64,000 nucleotides of DNA from Owenweeksia sp963758205 (GTDB lineage Bacteria > Bacteroidota > Bacteroidia > Flavobacteriales > Schleiferiaceae), in NCBI GenBank assembly GCA_963758205.1, contig CAVWUM010000001.1:372001-436000 (forward strand), written 5' to 3'. The number at the start of each line of letters is the position of its first letter. Position 1 is the stretch's first letter. Under the pieces are notes generated by a model. The model was not told where the DNA came from. It did no database searches and saw only the letters and a program-made list of their open reading frames with translations. Of the stretch, positions 43,375-51,696 are shown piece after piece. A program made the position numbers and the translations under genes.

Positions 43375-43444
43375 GATAAAAGTATTTATCACGAATAAAA
43401 AGGGGCTATTTACTCGCCTGGATTAAAAATTAGTGATGTTCAAT

Positions 43445-43521
43445 TATCCCTTGGCAGCATTACCTGCCCAGGTTCGTTGGGTATAATCTCAGTCTCGGCT
43501 GAGCCGAGACACCCCTATGAG
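43445..43521 (-). ncRNA. TPP (THI element) riboswitch
   Basis: On the minus strand the conserved TPP pieces appear in order: AGGGGTGTC (43510-43518 region), a perfect P3 hairpin TCTCGGC/GCCGAGA (43493-43509), CTGAGA (43487-43492), ATACCC (43478-43484 region), GAACCTG (43469-43475), GGTAATGC (43457-43464) and AAGGGA (43447-43452). The RNA ends about 70 bases before the TonB receptor ATG and should switch it off when thiamine pyrophosphate is plentiful. Confidence 0.93.
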
Positions 43522-43532
43522 ATATCAGGCCG

Positions 43533-43540
43533 CGAAGGTA
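43533..43540 (-). promoter_or_regulatory. Predicted -7 promoter element for the riboswitch-TonB transcript
   Basis: Reads TACCTTCG followed by cggcc on the minus strand, one mismatch from TAnnTTTG, placing the transcription start just before the TPP aptamer. Confidence 0.5.
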
Positions 43541-43598
43541 ATGGGGATTTTGGAAGGGGCAAGAGAGCTACCAATTAAATATTACTATGTGGGGGTGC

Positions 43599-43720
43599 GC
43601 AAGAGCGAGACGCTTGCGCTAGCTGGGGGGAGATGATGATATAGGTTTTGAGTTTCATTCTGCAAATAGTTGCTAAAAATTAGTGGGTGAAACGAGTGAG
43701 ACGCTCGCGCCAGTTTTGTA
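43599..43720. repeat. Two copies of a gcgagacgcttgcgc-type repeat
   Basis: gagcgagacgcttgcgctag (from about 43605) and gagtgagacgctcgcgccag (from about 43694) are near-identical direct copies; the first can also fold as gcgcaag / cttgcgc. They sit in the gap between the lipoprotein at 43735 and the TPP leader. Confidence 0.5.
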
Positions 43721-43734
43721 GATTTTCTGTGTGA

Positions 43735-44448
43735 CTAAAAATATTGTCTGGCTCTCTCATCCCATTGAAACTCCTTTTCAAGAAGTTCAAAAATGTTTAT
43801 GACATTTTGCGGTTGCCAAAATTCATCATTGGCCCTATAAAGATCATTATATTGGTAAAAGCGATACAAATCCTTGGTTGAGTACTCAAAAGAAAAAGTT
43901 GCGCTATTGCTACCATAGCCCTTGCCCTTTTCGTAATAGTTAGGTATTTCATCATCCGTTGGCAATTGATGAAACTTGAGATTGATCAGGCTATCTCTAA
44001 TTTCCAACCATGAAAGCCTGGTAGGTTGAAGCGTAATTACGCTGTCGCCTACTATAGTTTCTTCAAGAGTCCTTGCATTAAAATCAACGTACATAAGGAC
44101 AAGTTCTCCATCACAGGTATTGGAATCACAAATTAGATTTATTACAGCATGCGGCTGTCTTTTTTTGCCAATTGGGTTAGTTATCCAAACCCTGAATATT
44201 TCTTTAGTTTCTGCTGTTTCAGGGGCAGGAAGTCCAAGTTGTTTTTCTTTTTGCTTAGCAAAGTGCCAATACACGTAATTCATACCTTCAAGCGGATGTG
44301 GATTTTTATATATCGGAATGTCCAACACTTTAGAGGTCTTTGGGAGTTTGCTATAATTCTCCTTCATCAAAGCGATTCTCTGTGAACGACAGGATGATAA
44401 TATAAGTGCAGAAATAATTATATGTGTGAAGAATTTTTGTTTTGTCAT
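43735..44448 (-). CDS. Lipoprotein of unknown function
   Basis: A 237-residue predicted lipoprotein (lipobox LSSC, Cys20). The mature part contains a MNYVYWHFAKQKEKQLGLP block and a C-terminal TFSFEYSTKDLYRFYQYNDLY; I do not recognise a family. It is in an AT-rich stretch with the SH3 gene and has no clear pathway link with the thiamine genes around it. Confidence 0.7.
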   Translation of the reverse strand: MTKQKFFTHIIISALILSSCRSQRIALMKENYSKLPKTSKVLDIPIYKNPHPLEGMNYVYWHFAKQKEKQLGLPAPETAETKEIFRVWITNPIGKKRQPHAVINLICDSNTCDGELVLMYVDFNARTLEETIVGDSVITLQPTRLSWLEIRDSLINLKFHQLPTDDEIPNYYEKGKGYGSNSATFSFEYSTKDLYRFYQYNDLYRANDEFWQPQNVINIFELLEKEFQWDERARQYF

Positions 44449-44577
44449 TTAATAAAATATATGGAGCAATAGTCGAAAAATTAGAACCCTTTCTTTGTTA
44501 ACGAGTAGAGCATTCCAGATCATCAGAGCAAACTCAGTATCCTGATTTTCATAATCTATAAAGTTGTTTAAATGTAA

Positions 44578-45271
44578 TTAAAATGGAACTGTTGTGATCC
44601 ACTCTCTAAGCTTTCCATTCTGTACAATCCACAAAACGGCATAGCCCCCAGCACCATTACTATTTAATGTAGCTATGTAGAGAGTCCTTTTCTTTTGGTC
44701 TATGTGAATCATAGTATTGTCCAGATCAGGTTCAAATAGATTTTCTGTGGGCAACAATATTTTATCATTCGCAAATTGAACAACGATCTGTTCGTATTGC
44801 CTTCTGGGGATATTGCCATCAGTACCCCAAATTTTGTTTCCATTAACCTTTTCGAGGTAGGTTGCTTCACTATTGCCTGAAGTATCCTGAAAGTACTGCA
44901 AATTGTTATTCTTCTGATTCAAAAGATTTGGTGGTAATGTGTATGGTTACCGTGTCCTTCCTATAGGTTATAGAAGTGTCTGTAAATTGAACAAAAGGAA
45001 CTTCTTCAAATTGGTCAATCAGCATAACACGAGACTTGTGGATGTATCCGCTTTTATTCCATTCGCCCAAATGATAGTCTACATGGAGCCAGTCTCCTTC
45101 GGCTTTAAAACAATACACAATCTCTCCGCTTTTTACTGTTTCAATAATGCTATTTGTGATTTCGGCTGAACTCCTGATGTTTACAAAACCATCCTTATCA
45201 GTAATTACTCCAAACTGACAAAATAGAGGCAGTGAAAAAATGATTGAGATTAATGACGTTAAAGGTTTCAT
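44578..45271 (-). pseudogene. SH3-domain secreted protein gene split by a frameshift
   Basis: Two frames on the same strand together resemble one Bacteroidota SH3-domain protein. The first (45271-44906, 121 residues) has a signal peptide, a bacterial SH3 domain (DKDGFVNIRSSAE, GEIVYCFKAEGDWLHVDY, GYIHKSRV) and ends KSFESEE. The second (44922-44578, 114 residues) opens in the +1 frame inside the same aaatcttttgaa stretch with NNNLQYFQD and continues GTDGNIPRRQYEQI, LFEPDLDN, LNSNGAGGYAVLWIVQNG, the usual C-terminal part. Either a single-base indel inactivated it, the sequence has an error, or a programmed +1 shift is used. Confidence 0.75.
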
Positions 45272-45381
45272 TTTGAGAATTGAGTTGAATTGGTCGGATT
45301 GCTATTTGTTTTTGATTCGATTTATAAATATACTATACATCATAACGCAATAAAAAAATTGAGCAATTCAGTATGAGTTTA

Positions 45382-45915
45382 TTACCTGATGTTATTAATC
45401 AAACTATTCACAGCCTCAATGGAATTGGCAAGTCTTTGATGATTTTGTCCACGAATTACTTTGTATAGTCTGTCCTTACTCTCAATCTCAGCTTTATGCC
45501 GCTCAAAAATATCAATCCGGTTTTCGGGGTTTTCGCGCAGCGGGTCAGCTTTCCAGGGTAAATCCGGGTAGGTGAGGAGGTAAAGGTGATCCTTCTCTTT
45601 TTGGATAGCCTCTTCCAGAAAGTCATGGGTTTTTCCGAAAACTACCTCTTCCCAAACTTTGATGTTGATAAGGTCAGTATCAAGAAAAATCAAACCTTCA
45701 GCCTGTTTAATATATTTCTGCTGGTGGGTGAGGTGTCCTTTTATAATTTGCCCGAGGGATTCGAATGTGTAGCTGGGCCCGTGTTCTTCGAGGTATATAC
45801 GGGCATACTCCGGTGCCCAGGATGTTTTAATAAAGTGCCTGGCCAGGTTTTGGGCCAGCCATGATTTGCCAGAGGACTCCGGGCCGGTTAATACTATTTT
45901 TTGTGGGGTACTCAT
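45382..45915 (-). CDS. NadR-like AAA/P-loop kinase
   Basis: A 177-residue protein with Walker A GPESSGKSW near residue 11 and the NadR-kinase-like order of motifs (EYARIYLEEHGPSYTFESL, IFLDTDLINIKVWEEVVFG, YLLTYPDLPWKADPLRENP). It corresponds to the C-terminal ribosylnicotinamide kinase half of NadR without an adenylyltransferase domain. Such kinases next to PnuC trap the imported vitamin, either nicotinamide riboside or, near TPP-regulated genes, thiamine. ATG at 45915 is chosen; the longer frame from 45996 runs through a repeat and is not credible. Confidence 0.82.
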   Translation of the reverse strand: MSTPQKIVLTGPESSGKSWLAQNLARHFIKTSWAPEYARIYLEEHGPSYTFESLGQIIKGHLTHQQKYIKQAEGLIFLDTDLINIKVWEEVVFGKTHDFLEEAIQKEKDHLYLLTYPDLPWKADPLRENPENRIDIFERHKAEIESKDRLYKVIRGQNHQRLANSIEAVNSLINNIR

Positions 45916-45951
45916 TGAAATTATAATATCGTTTTTCACCCTTCTATACAA

Positions 45952-46095
45952 CCTCCCTTCGGTCGGCCACTCAGGGTGACATTCCCTTCGATGCAATCCG
46001 CTTGATTTCCCGGCTACTCAGGGTGTCAGGACATTTTGGATCAGACCAAACTTATGCTGTCAGTCTGAGTGCGAAGCGTATCGAAGACTGCAAAG
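45952..46095. repeat. Cluster of ctcagggtgacattcccttcg-type repeats
   Basis: Three related pieces: ctcccttcggtcggccactcagggtgacattcccttcga (described in halves, from 45952), ggctactcagggtgtcagg (from 46011) and tgtcagtctgagtgcgaagcgtatcgaagac (from 46057). They share the cctgagt...tcgaagg wording of a common dispersed Bacteroidota repeat. They fill the gap between the kinase and PnuC genes and feed an artefactual N-terminal extension of the kinase frame. Confidence 0.6.
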
Positions 46096-46130
46096 CCTGA
46101 ACCTTACAACAAACATAATTAAAGAAGATT

Positions 46131-46679
46131 TTACATCGTCCACTCCAGTAGCCCATTAACCGCCAAAATAGTATAAAGCCCAAATAAACCGGCCGTGAGG
46201 TACAACTTGCGATTAATGTACAGGTACACCGAAACGGCATCAATTACAATCCAATACCACCAATTATCGGGTATAAGGTTAATCATTAATACTGTAGCAA
46301 AAATGCTGAATACGGTGGTGAAAGAATCAACAAAGGGTGTGGCGGCATCCGTCATTCTTCTGAGCAGAAAACCGGAAATCAACACAAGTGAAATCCCCGC
46401 AAGGATTATCATTCCATGCACATTCCAGCTTAGGGAACTGCCAATAGCTCCTTCACTCTCGCTCCAATGCATCCAGCCATAAATGGCCGTATATATGTAA
46501 AATGCCTGTAACAGCGATTCTGCATATATCTTCTTGCGGAAGCAGATATAGAGGTATATAAGCGAACTACTTAGGGCAAATACCCAGCAAAGCACATAGC
46601 CATACGTAATAAGTAGAGTGTAGGCAAGGCCTGTTACAACCCCCAGTATTTCAAGAATGCGCAGTGGCGATAGCCTCAT
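46131..46679 (-). CDS. pnuC: PnuC-family vitamin transporter
   Basis: A 182-residue membrane protein with about seven helices. The substrate-contacting YGWMHW block is near residue 70 and the family signature DNWWYWIVIDAVSVYLYINRKLYLTAGL near the end. PnuC proteins take up nicotinamide riboside; the PnuT branch takes up thiamine, and the thiamine-binding protein gene 4 bases upstream in the same operon favours PnuT here. Overlaps that gene by 4 bases. Confidence 0.88.
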   Translation of the reverse strand: MRLSPLRILEILGVVTGLAYTLLITYGYVLCWVFALSSSLIYLYICFRKKIYAESLLQAFYIYTAIYGWMHWSESEGAIGSSLSWNVHGMIILAGISLVLISGFLLRRMTDAATPFVDSFTTVFSIFATVLMINLIPDNWWYWIVIDAVSVYLYINRKLYLTAGLFGLYTILAVNGLLEWTM

Positions 46680-46957
46680 TTGTAATTTTTGATGCTGTTT
46701 TCCGAAACATCACCATTAAGCACCTTAATCACAAAGGGAAACTGTCCGCCACTCTGGTAAATCTCTTTAATAGCCTGCTGAACGCTGTTGAAGGCAAGGT
46801 CAAATGGCCCAAACACCTGAGTGCTCATCACATTGGTTTGCACTTTAAGGCCTTCTACTTTGTGTATTTTTTCTAAAAAGGCATCAATGGAAGGGATAAA
46901 CTCATCCCGCAAAGGGTACATGGAAATTTCGAGAGAGGTAGAGAATTTTTCAGACAT
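46676..46957 (-). CDS. YkoF/MTH1187-like thiamine-binding protein
   Basis: A 93-residue ferredoxin-like-fold protein (STSLEISMYPL, FIPSIDAFLEKI, VQTNVMSTQVFGPFD, FVIKVLNGD). The family binds thiamine or similar compounds in the cytosol or periplasm. There is no signal peptide. ATG at 46957 gives the usual N-terminus and overlaps the GGGP synthase stop by 8 bases; its stop overlaps the PnuC start by 4 bases. The gene order GGGPS, YkoF, PnuC is therefore a tight operon. Confidence 0.85.
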   Translation of the reverse strand: MSEKFSTSLEISMYPLRDEFIPSIDAFLEKIHKVEGLKVQTNVMSTQVFGPFDLAFNSVQQAIKEIYQSGGQFPFVIKVLNGDVSENSIKNYK

Positions 46958-47693
46958 GGTGTACGGCTTCAGCAATTTCTTTTAAGATGGATGGATTTTT
47001 TTCGGAGGCATTGCCCACTACCACAATATCCGCTCCGGCTTCGCATATTTTTCTTGCGGTAACGGCATCACGAATTCCACCACCCACAATTAAAGGCACA
47101 TCTACCGATGCCCGCACTTTGGCAATCATTTCGGCACTTACAGGCTTTTCCGCGCCTGAGCCACCATCCATATAAATTAGTTTTTGCCCAAGCATTTCTC
47201 CCGCCATAGCGGTGCAGGCTGCAATATCATTTTTGTGATAGGGTATAGGCAGACTGCCGCTCATATAACTGGCCGTGGTGGGTTTGCCACTATCAATAAG
47301 CATATAGCCTGTGGGCAGGGTTTCCAGCCTGGCCTGCTTTATATAAGGTGCAGAAATCACATGGCTGCCAATCAGTAATTCAGGGTTTCTGCCCGAAATA
47401 AGCGAAAGGAATAAAATGGCGTCTGCCTCTGGTGAAATCTGTAAAACACTGCCCGGAAACAGAACGATAGGTGTATCCGTAAGTTTTTTTATCTGGCGGA
47501 TGCAATCATCCAATACATCCTTTACCAAAAGGCTGCCTCCTAAAAAAATAAGGTCAGCAGCCGTTTCATTTACCTGCCCTACAATAGCGGAGAGTAATTC
47601 CGGATCCGGGGTGTCAGGGTCAATAAGCACGGCCAGTTGCCTGCGGTTTTCGGCCTTGGCCTGGTAAATTTTATGGAGAATGGATGTACTCAT
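46950..47693 (-). CDS. pcrB: Geranylgeranylglyceryl/heptaprenylglyceryl phosphate synthase (PcrB/GGGPS)
   Basis: A 247-residue TIM-barrel enzyme that joins a polyprenyl diphosphate to glycerol-1-phosphate, forming the first ether bond of archaeal-type lipids. Recognisable parts: AVLIDPDTPD near residue 22, FLGGSLLV near 50, LFPGSVLQIS near 85, IYMDGGSGAEKPV near 175, and the phosphate loop VGGGIRDAVTARK near 205. Group II enzymes of this kind occur in Bacteroidota. Start at 47693, 12 bases after a full -7 box; the earlier ATG at 47726 lies upstream of that box. First gene of the operon with YkoF and PnuC. Confidence 0.92.
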   Translation of the reverse strand: MSTSILHKIYQAKAENRRQLAVLIDPDTPDPELLSAIVGQVNETAADLIFLGGSLLVKDVLDDCIRQIKKLTDTPIVLFPGSVLQISPEADAILFLSLISGRNPELLIGSHVISAPYIKQARLETLPTGYMLIDSGKPTTASYMSGSLPIPYHKNDIAACTAMAGEMLGQKLIYMDGGSGAEKPVSAEMIAKVRASVDVPLIVGGGIRDAVTARKICEAGADIVVVGNASEKNPSILKEIAEAVHHV

Positions 47694-47705
47694 ATTTTGA
47701 AGCGG

Positions 47706-47713
47706 CAAACCTA
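47706..47713 (-). promoter_or_regulatory. Predicted -7 promoter element for the pcrB operon
   Basis: Reads TAGGTTTG followed by ccgc on the minus strand, a full match, 12 bases before the ATG at 47693. Confidence 0.6.
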
Positions 47714-47744
47714 AGAAAGTAATCACATAGTTTCGGCTTGTAAT

Positions 47745-48380
47745 CTAGCTCTTTTCCCAGCCATAGGTTATAAATAGCTCGCCCATTTTTTCAAAGTGCA
47801 GGCATACCTCCTTACTGTATTCTTTAGCGTTAATAAAGCCTGTGCTTATTGTATTCTCCGCGTAGTCAAAGGGTTTTACTAATAGTTCCTTTAAAAAATT
47901 ATGCTTACGGTCACCGGTAATTTTTACCATTACTTCTTTAGCACCCCAATAGTAGGTGGTATGCTCAATTTTGGTGTTTTCCTGTAAGCTGCTGTCTTCT
48001 TCAGGTCGCATAAATTTATGGGCAATGCGCAGTATGCCTTCGCGGTATAGTTCAAGGTCAATACCTACTTCGGCCGTTTTGCTAACCATTATACCTGCAT
48101 AGTGCCTGCTGTGCGAAAAGGAGATGTAATGGCCGTTTTTGAGGTAGGGCTTGCCATCGGCTGTGTAAAACACTTCAGGGTTTTGGCCAAAATATTTATT
48201 GAGGCAGCATCTTAAAGCTAAAAACTCCTTCCGTTTATTTTCGTGGGTAAACCTTTTAAATCGTTCGCTATCGCTTTGGTGCAGGGTTATTTGCTGCTTT
48301 AGTTCATCTTCCTTCTCGGTTATTTTCCAGAGGATTAAAACAGCGGTGGTATCTATTTCCTTTTTTACTAATAGGGGCAT
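47745..48380 (-). CDS. 4'-phosphopantetheinyl transferase (Sfp/HetI type)
   Basis: A 211-residue enzyme that attaches phosphopantetheine to carrier proteins. The metal site is VGIDLE (Asp108, Glu110) and WGAKEVMVK (Glu149), with the CoA contact region GKPYLKNGHYISFSHS near residues 76-91. The trypsin-like size matches Sfp-type pseudo-dimers. Starts at ATG 48380; the frame extending to 48410 adds nothing conserved. It may activate the fatty acid ACP or a secondary carrier; fabD is 24 kb away. Divergent from ahcY. Confidence 0.87.
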   Translation of the reverse strand: MPLLVKKEIDTTAVLILWKITEKEDELKQQITLHQSDSERFKRFTHENKRKEFLALRCCLNKYFGQNPEVFYTADGKPYLKNGHYISFSHSRHYAGIMVSKTAEVGIDLELYREGILRIAHKFMRPEEDSSLQENTKIEHTTYYWGAKEVMVKITGDRKHNFLKELLVKPFDYAENTISTGFINAKEYSKEVCLHFEKMGELFITYGWEKS

Positions 48381-48398
48381 TGAGAAGGTTGATTGGAT

Positions 48399-48429
48399 TT
48401 TGTAAATCAAGTTGTTGCGGGTATCTTTG
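48399..48429 (+). promoter_or_regulatory. Predicted ahcY promoter, TTTG-N19-TATCTTTG
   Basis: TTTG at 48399-48402 and TATCTTTG at 48422-48429 with exactly 19 bases between, the full Bacteroidota consensus. The mRNA leader to the ATG at 48465 would be about 30 bases. Confidence 0.75.
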
Positions 48430-48464
48430 CCGACCTTAAAAATTATACCCTAATACTTACGATT

Positions 48465-49781
48465 ATGAGCGAAACTGCGCAAAAATACATTCCTTACAAA
48501 GTTAAAGATATAGCCCTGGCAGATTGGGGACGTAAAGAAATTGAGTTAGCCGAGGCCGAAATGCCTGGTTTGATGTCTTTGCGCGAAGAGTTTGGTGCTG
48601 AAAAACCCTTAAAAGGCGCCCGCATTGCCGGATGTTTGCACATGACTATACAGACTGCTGTGCTTATCGAAACTCTTGTGGAGCTTGGTGCTGAAGTTAC
48701 CTGGTCATCTTGCAACATATTTTCTACCCAGGATCAGGCTGCTGCTGCTATTGCCGCTGCCGGTATTCCTGTATATGCCTGGAAAGGCCTTACTGAAGAG
48801 GAGTTTGACTGGTGTATAGAGCAAACACTTTTCTTTGGTGAAGACCGCAAGCCACTTAACATGATTCTGGACGATGGTGGTGATCTTACCAATATGGTTT
48901 TTGACCGATACCCTGAGTTGGCTAAAGGCATTAAAGGACTTAGTGAAGAAACCACTACTGGTGTTCACCGCCTTTATGAGCGCATGAAAAAAGGTACGCT
49001 ACCAATGCCTGCCATTAATGTTAATGATTCTGTAACCAAATCAAAATTTGATAATAAGTATGGTTGCCGTGAGTCTGCTGTGGATGCTATTCGCAGGGCA
49101 ACTGACGTAATGATTGCCGGTAAGGTAGCTGTAGTGGCCGGATACGGTGATGTTGGTAAAGGTTCTGCCGCTTCTTTGGCTGGAGCCGGTGCCCGTGTTA
49201 TTGTTACTGAAATTGATCCGATTTGTGCCCTACAGGCTGCAATGGACGGTTTTGAGGTTAAGAAAATGGTGAATGCTGTAAAAGAGGCAGACATCGTAAT
49301 CACCGCCACCGGTAATAAAGATATTATTAAAGGTGAGCATTTTGAACTGATGAGGGATAAGACCATCGTTTGTAACATTGGCCACTTTGACAATGAAATT
49401 GATGTTGCCTGGTTAAAGAAAAATCACGGACATACTCACGTTGAAATTAAGCCACAAGTTGATAAGTACAATGTAAATGGTAATGACGTTATCCTTTTGG
49501 CCCAAGGCCGATTGGTAAACCTGGGTTGTGCAACCGGTCACCCAAGCTTTGTAATGTCAAACTCGTTTACCAACCAGGTGCTTGCTCAGTTAGAACTATG
49601 GCAAAACAGTGATAAATATCCAAATGAGGTGTTTACGCTTCCAAAGCATCTTGATGAAAAAGTGGCTAGCCTGCACCTTGCTAAAATAGGGGTGGAGTTG
49701 GAAGAGCTTTCAAAAGACCAGGCTGAATATATTGGTGTGGAACAGCAAGGACCATTTAAGCCTGAGTATTACAGATATTAA
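48465..49781 (+). CDS. ahcY: Adenosylhomocysteinase
   Basis: A 438-residue cytosolic enzyme that hydrolyses S-adenosylhomocysteine to adenosine and homocysteine, using bound NAD. The catalytic domain carries HMTIQTAVLIETL and SCNIFSTQDQAAAAI; the NAD loop is AGYGDVGKGSA near residue 220; the C-terminus ends in KPEYYRY as usual. ATG at 48465 matches the family start; the frame to 48393 crosses the promoter. A strong terminator follows. Confidence 0.97.
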   Translation: MSETAQKYIPYKVKDIALADWGRKEIELAEAEMPGLMSLREEFGAEKPLKGARIAGCLHMTIQTAVLIETLVELGAEVTWSSCNIFSTQDQAAAAIAAAGIPVYAWKGLTEEEFDWCIEQTLFFGEDRKPLNMILDDGGDLTNMVFDRYPELAKGIKGLSEETTTGVHRLYERMKKGTLPMPAINVNDSVTKSKFDNKYGCRESAVDAIRRATDVMIAGKVAVVAGYGDVGKGSAASLAGAGARVIVTEIDPICALQAAMDGFEVKKMVNAVKEADIVITATGNKDIIKGEHFELMRDKTIVCNIGHFDNEIDVAWLKKNHGHTHVEIKPQVDKYNVNGNDVILLAQGRLVNLGCATGHPSFVMSNSFTNQVLAQLELWQNSDKYPNEVFTLPKHLDEKVASLHLAKIGVELEELSKDQAEYIGVEQQGPFKPEYYRY

Positions 49782-49807
49782 ACCACCGTGGTTTTCAATT
49801 AATTTAC

Positions 49808-49846
49808 CAAAGGTGCTACCAGAAATGGTAGCACCTTTGTTTTTTT
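49808..49846 (+). terminator. Rho-independent terminator of ahcY
   Basis: Perfect hairpin aaaggtgctacca / tggtagcaccttt with loop gaaa and a following run of T. Confidence 0.92.
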
Positions 49847-49873
49847 ATTTATTTTGGCGCCTCTTTACTCAAC

Positions 49874-50959
49874 ATGGTTGTATCAGATAGAGTTTTTCAG
49901 TTAATAGCCGAGCACACTACGGACTTGGTTTGTATTCACGATCGTGAGAATACCATTCGGTTTGCTACCCCATCCAGCAAAACCATCTTAGGTTTTTCAT
50001 CGTCACAGATTATTGGTAAAAAGCTTACTGACTTTTTAGCACCTGAGTTTGTGGAGGAAATGGACTTCAGCACTTTAAGGCGCTTTTTTGATCATCCCGG
50101 TGCACGTATCCGCTACCAGATAAAGCATGGCGAAAACCGCCTCAGGTGGTTAGAGTCAACCTTTAACAAAATAGAGGAAGAGGATGACGACTACAGCATA
50201 CTGAGCAGCACAAGGGATATTACGGAAAGTGTTCACCTTACCGATGACTTAATGACTGCTCTTTCGAGCGAACAGCAATTATCCCGCTTCAAGGCAAATT
50301 TATACTCTGTAGCCAGCCATGAATTTAAAACTCCGCTTGCCGTTATACAGGCCAATATCGAAATGCTGCGTATAAAAAACAGCGAAAAAATACTGGCCGA
50401 TGCGCTGGGCAGCATGGAGGAGGAGGTGGATCGACTGAATAGCATGATAGCCGATATGCTGGAGCTAAAAAAACTCACCACCGGAAAAACTACAGTGAAG
50501 CATGGTAAGGTGGATATACTGGCGATTTTAGATGACATCATTACCAAAGATTGCCAAAAAGCTTACTCTAAAATTGAAATTAACCTGAAGGTGAATGGAG
50601 AACCCACTGAAATTATGGGTGATTTTTCCCTAATAAGGTACATCTTCAGTAACCTAATGATTAATGCCTGTAAGTTTTCAAGCAATTATACACCAGTAAA
50701 TGTGCTGGTATATTTTGAAGATAAAAAGGTGCGGGTTGAGATAGAGGATAAAGGAATAGGTATCCCTAAGGAAGATCAGGAGTCTATTTTTAATTCATTC
50801 TTCAGAGCCAAAAATGTGAGCAATATTCAGGGTACTGGAGTAGGACTTTCCATTGTAAAGGAATTTGTAGATTTACACAAAGGAAAGATTTACTTTTTGA
50901 GCACATCAGGAGAGGGAAGTACATTTTTTGTTGAACTACCATACAACATAGCTTTATGA
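49874..50959 (+). CDS. PAS-domain sensor histidine kinase
   Basis: A 361-residue soluble kinase without membrane segments. The PAS domain is about residues 5-120 (FQLIAEHTTDLVCIHDREN, FSSSQIIGKKLTDFL). The H-box has the phosphorylated His149 in ASHEFKTPLA, the N-box NLMINACKFS near residue 255, G1 DKGIGIP and G2 GTGVGLSIVKEF. Its stop overlaps the next response regulator by 4 bases, so it very likely phosphorylates that partner. Confidence 0.93.
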   Translation: MVVSDRVFQLIAEHTTDLVCIHDRENTIRFATPSSKTILGFSSSQIIGKKLTDFLAPEFVEEMDFSTLRRFFDHPGARIRYQIKHGENRLRWLESTFNKIEEEDDDYSILSSTRDITESVHLTDDLMTALSSEQQLSRFKANLYSVASHEFKTPLAVIQANIEMLRIKNSEKILADALGSMEEEVDRLNSMIADMLELKKLTTGKTTVKHGKVDILAILDDIITKDCQKAYSKIEINLKVNGEPTEIMGDFSLIRYIFSNLMINACKFSSNYTPVNVLVYFEDKKVRVEIEDKGIGIPKEDQESIFNSFFRAKNVSNIQGTGVGLSIVKEFVDLHKGKIYFLSTSGEGSTFFVELPYNIAL

Positions 50960-51696
50960 AAAAAAAGTTACTTATCGTAGAGGATAATGACAAGTTAAGA
51001 GGAACAATCGCAACGCTGCTTGAAGATCACTTTGATGTGAAACAGGCCGCAGATGGCCGTGAAGGCATTGATAAAGCCAGGTTGCATGTGCCCGATTTAG
51101 TTATTAGTGACATCATGATGCCAGATACCAACGGTTATGAGTTGGTTGATGAGCTCAAGGCTAATGATAAAACAAAGCACATCCCTATCATTTTACTAAC
51201 AGCGCTTAGTGAAGATGAGAAGAAAATTGAAGGCTACAACTTTGGCGCTGATGATTATGTGGTAAAACCCTTTAAGTTTGATGTACTCCTTTCGAGAATA
51301 AACAACCTGCTTAAAACAAGGGAAGACCTTAAAAGGATTTATGATAAATCCACACCTATCCATCACGAGTTTGGTGTAAAGGATCCACTTCTTTCGCACA
51401 TGGAGGCTTTACTTGTTAATCACTTTAAATTCCGGAATTTCAGTATCCCTGAAATTGCCGAATTGATGAACATGACCCCATCAAAACTTGAGCGTGAGGC
51501 CAAGCGTCTTACCGGGATGACTCCAATAAAATACATAAATGACTTCCGCCTGGCTAAGGCCAAGGATATGCTGGAGAAAAATGAGCTGAGCATTTTTGAA
51601 GTTTCCTATGCTTTGGGTTTTAAGAGCATGAGCTATTTCGGAAAAGCGTATAAAGAAAAGTACGGCATTGCACCTTCCAAAACATCTGAGATTTAA
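50956..51696 (+). CDS. Response regulator with AraC-type DNA-binding domain
   Basis: A 246-residue regulator. The receiver covers about 1-120 with Asp52 in ISDIMMPD and switch Lys in YVVKPF. The C-terminal 100 residues carry an AraC-type double helix-turn-helix (FSIPEIAELMNMTPSKLEREAKRLTG, then FEVSYALGFKSMSYFGKAYKEKYG). The overlap with the kinase gene (ATGA) shows it is the cognate regulator, probably of a local or global target set. Confidence 0.92.
   Translation: MKKKLLIVEDNDKLRGTIATLLEDHFDVKQAADGREGIDKARLHVPDLVISDIMMPDTNGYELVDELKANDKTKHIPIILLTALSEDEKKIEGYNFGADDYVVKPFKFDVLLSRINNLLKTREDLKRIYDKSTPIHHEFGVKDPLLSHMEALLVNHFKFRNFSIPEIAELMNMTPSKLEREAKRLTGMTPIKYINDFRLAKAKDMLEKNELSIFEVSYALGFKSMSYFGKAYKEKYGIAPSKTSEI

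Noticed and set aside
45916..45996. N-terminal extension of the NadR-like kinase
   Set aside because: The extra codons run through the tcgaagg-type repeat and carry no conserved residues.
45382..46957. A single thiamine operon running from pcrB to the TonB receptor
   Set aside because: The repeat-filled gap, the SH3 remnant and the lipoprotein, together with the receptor's own promoter and riboswitch, show separate transcription units.
47694..47726. Longer start of pcrB at 47726
   Set aside because: It lies upstream of the -7 box at 47706-47713; the family start is at 47693.
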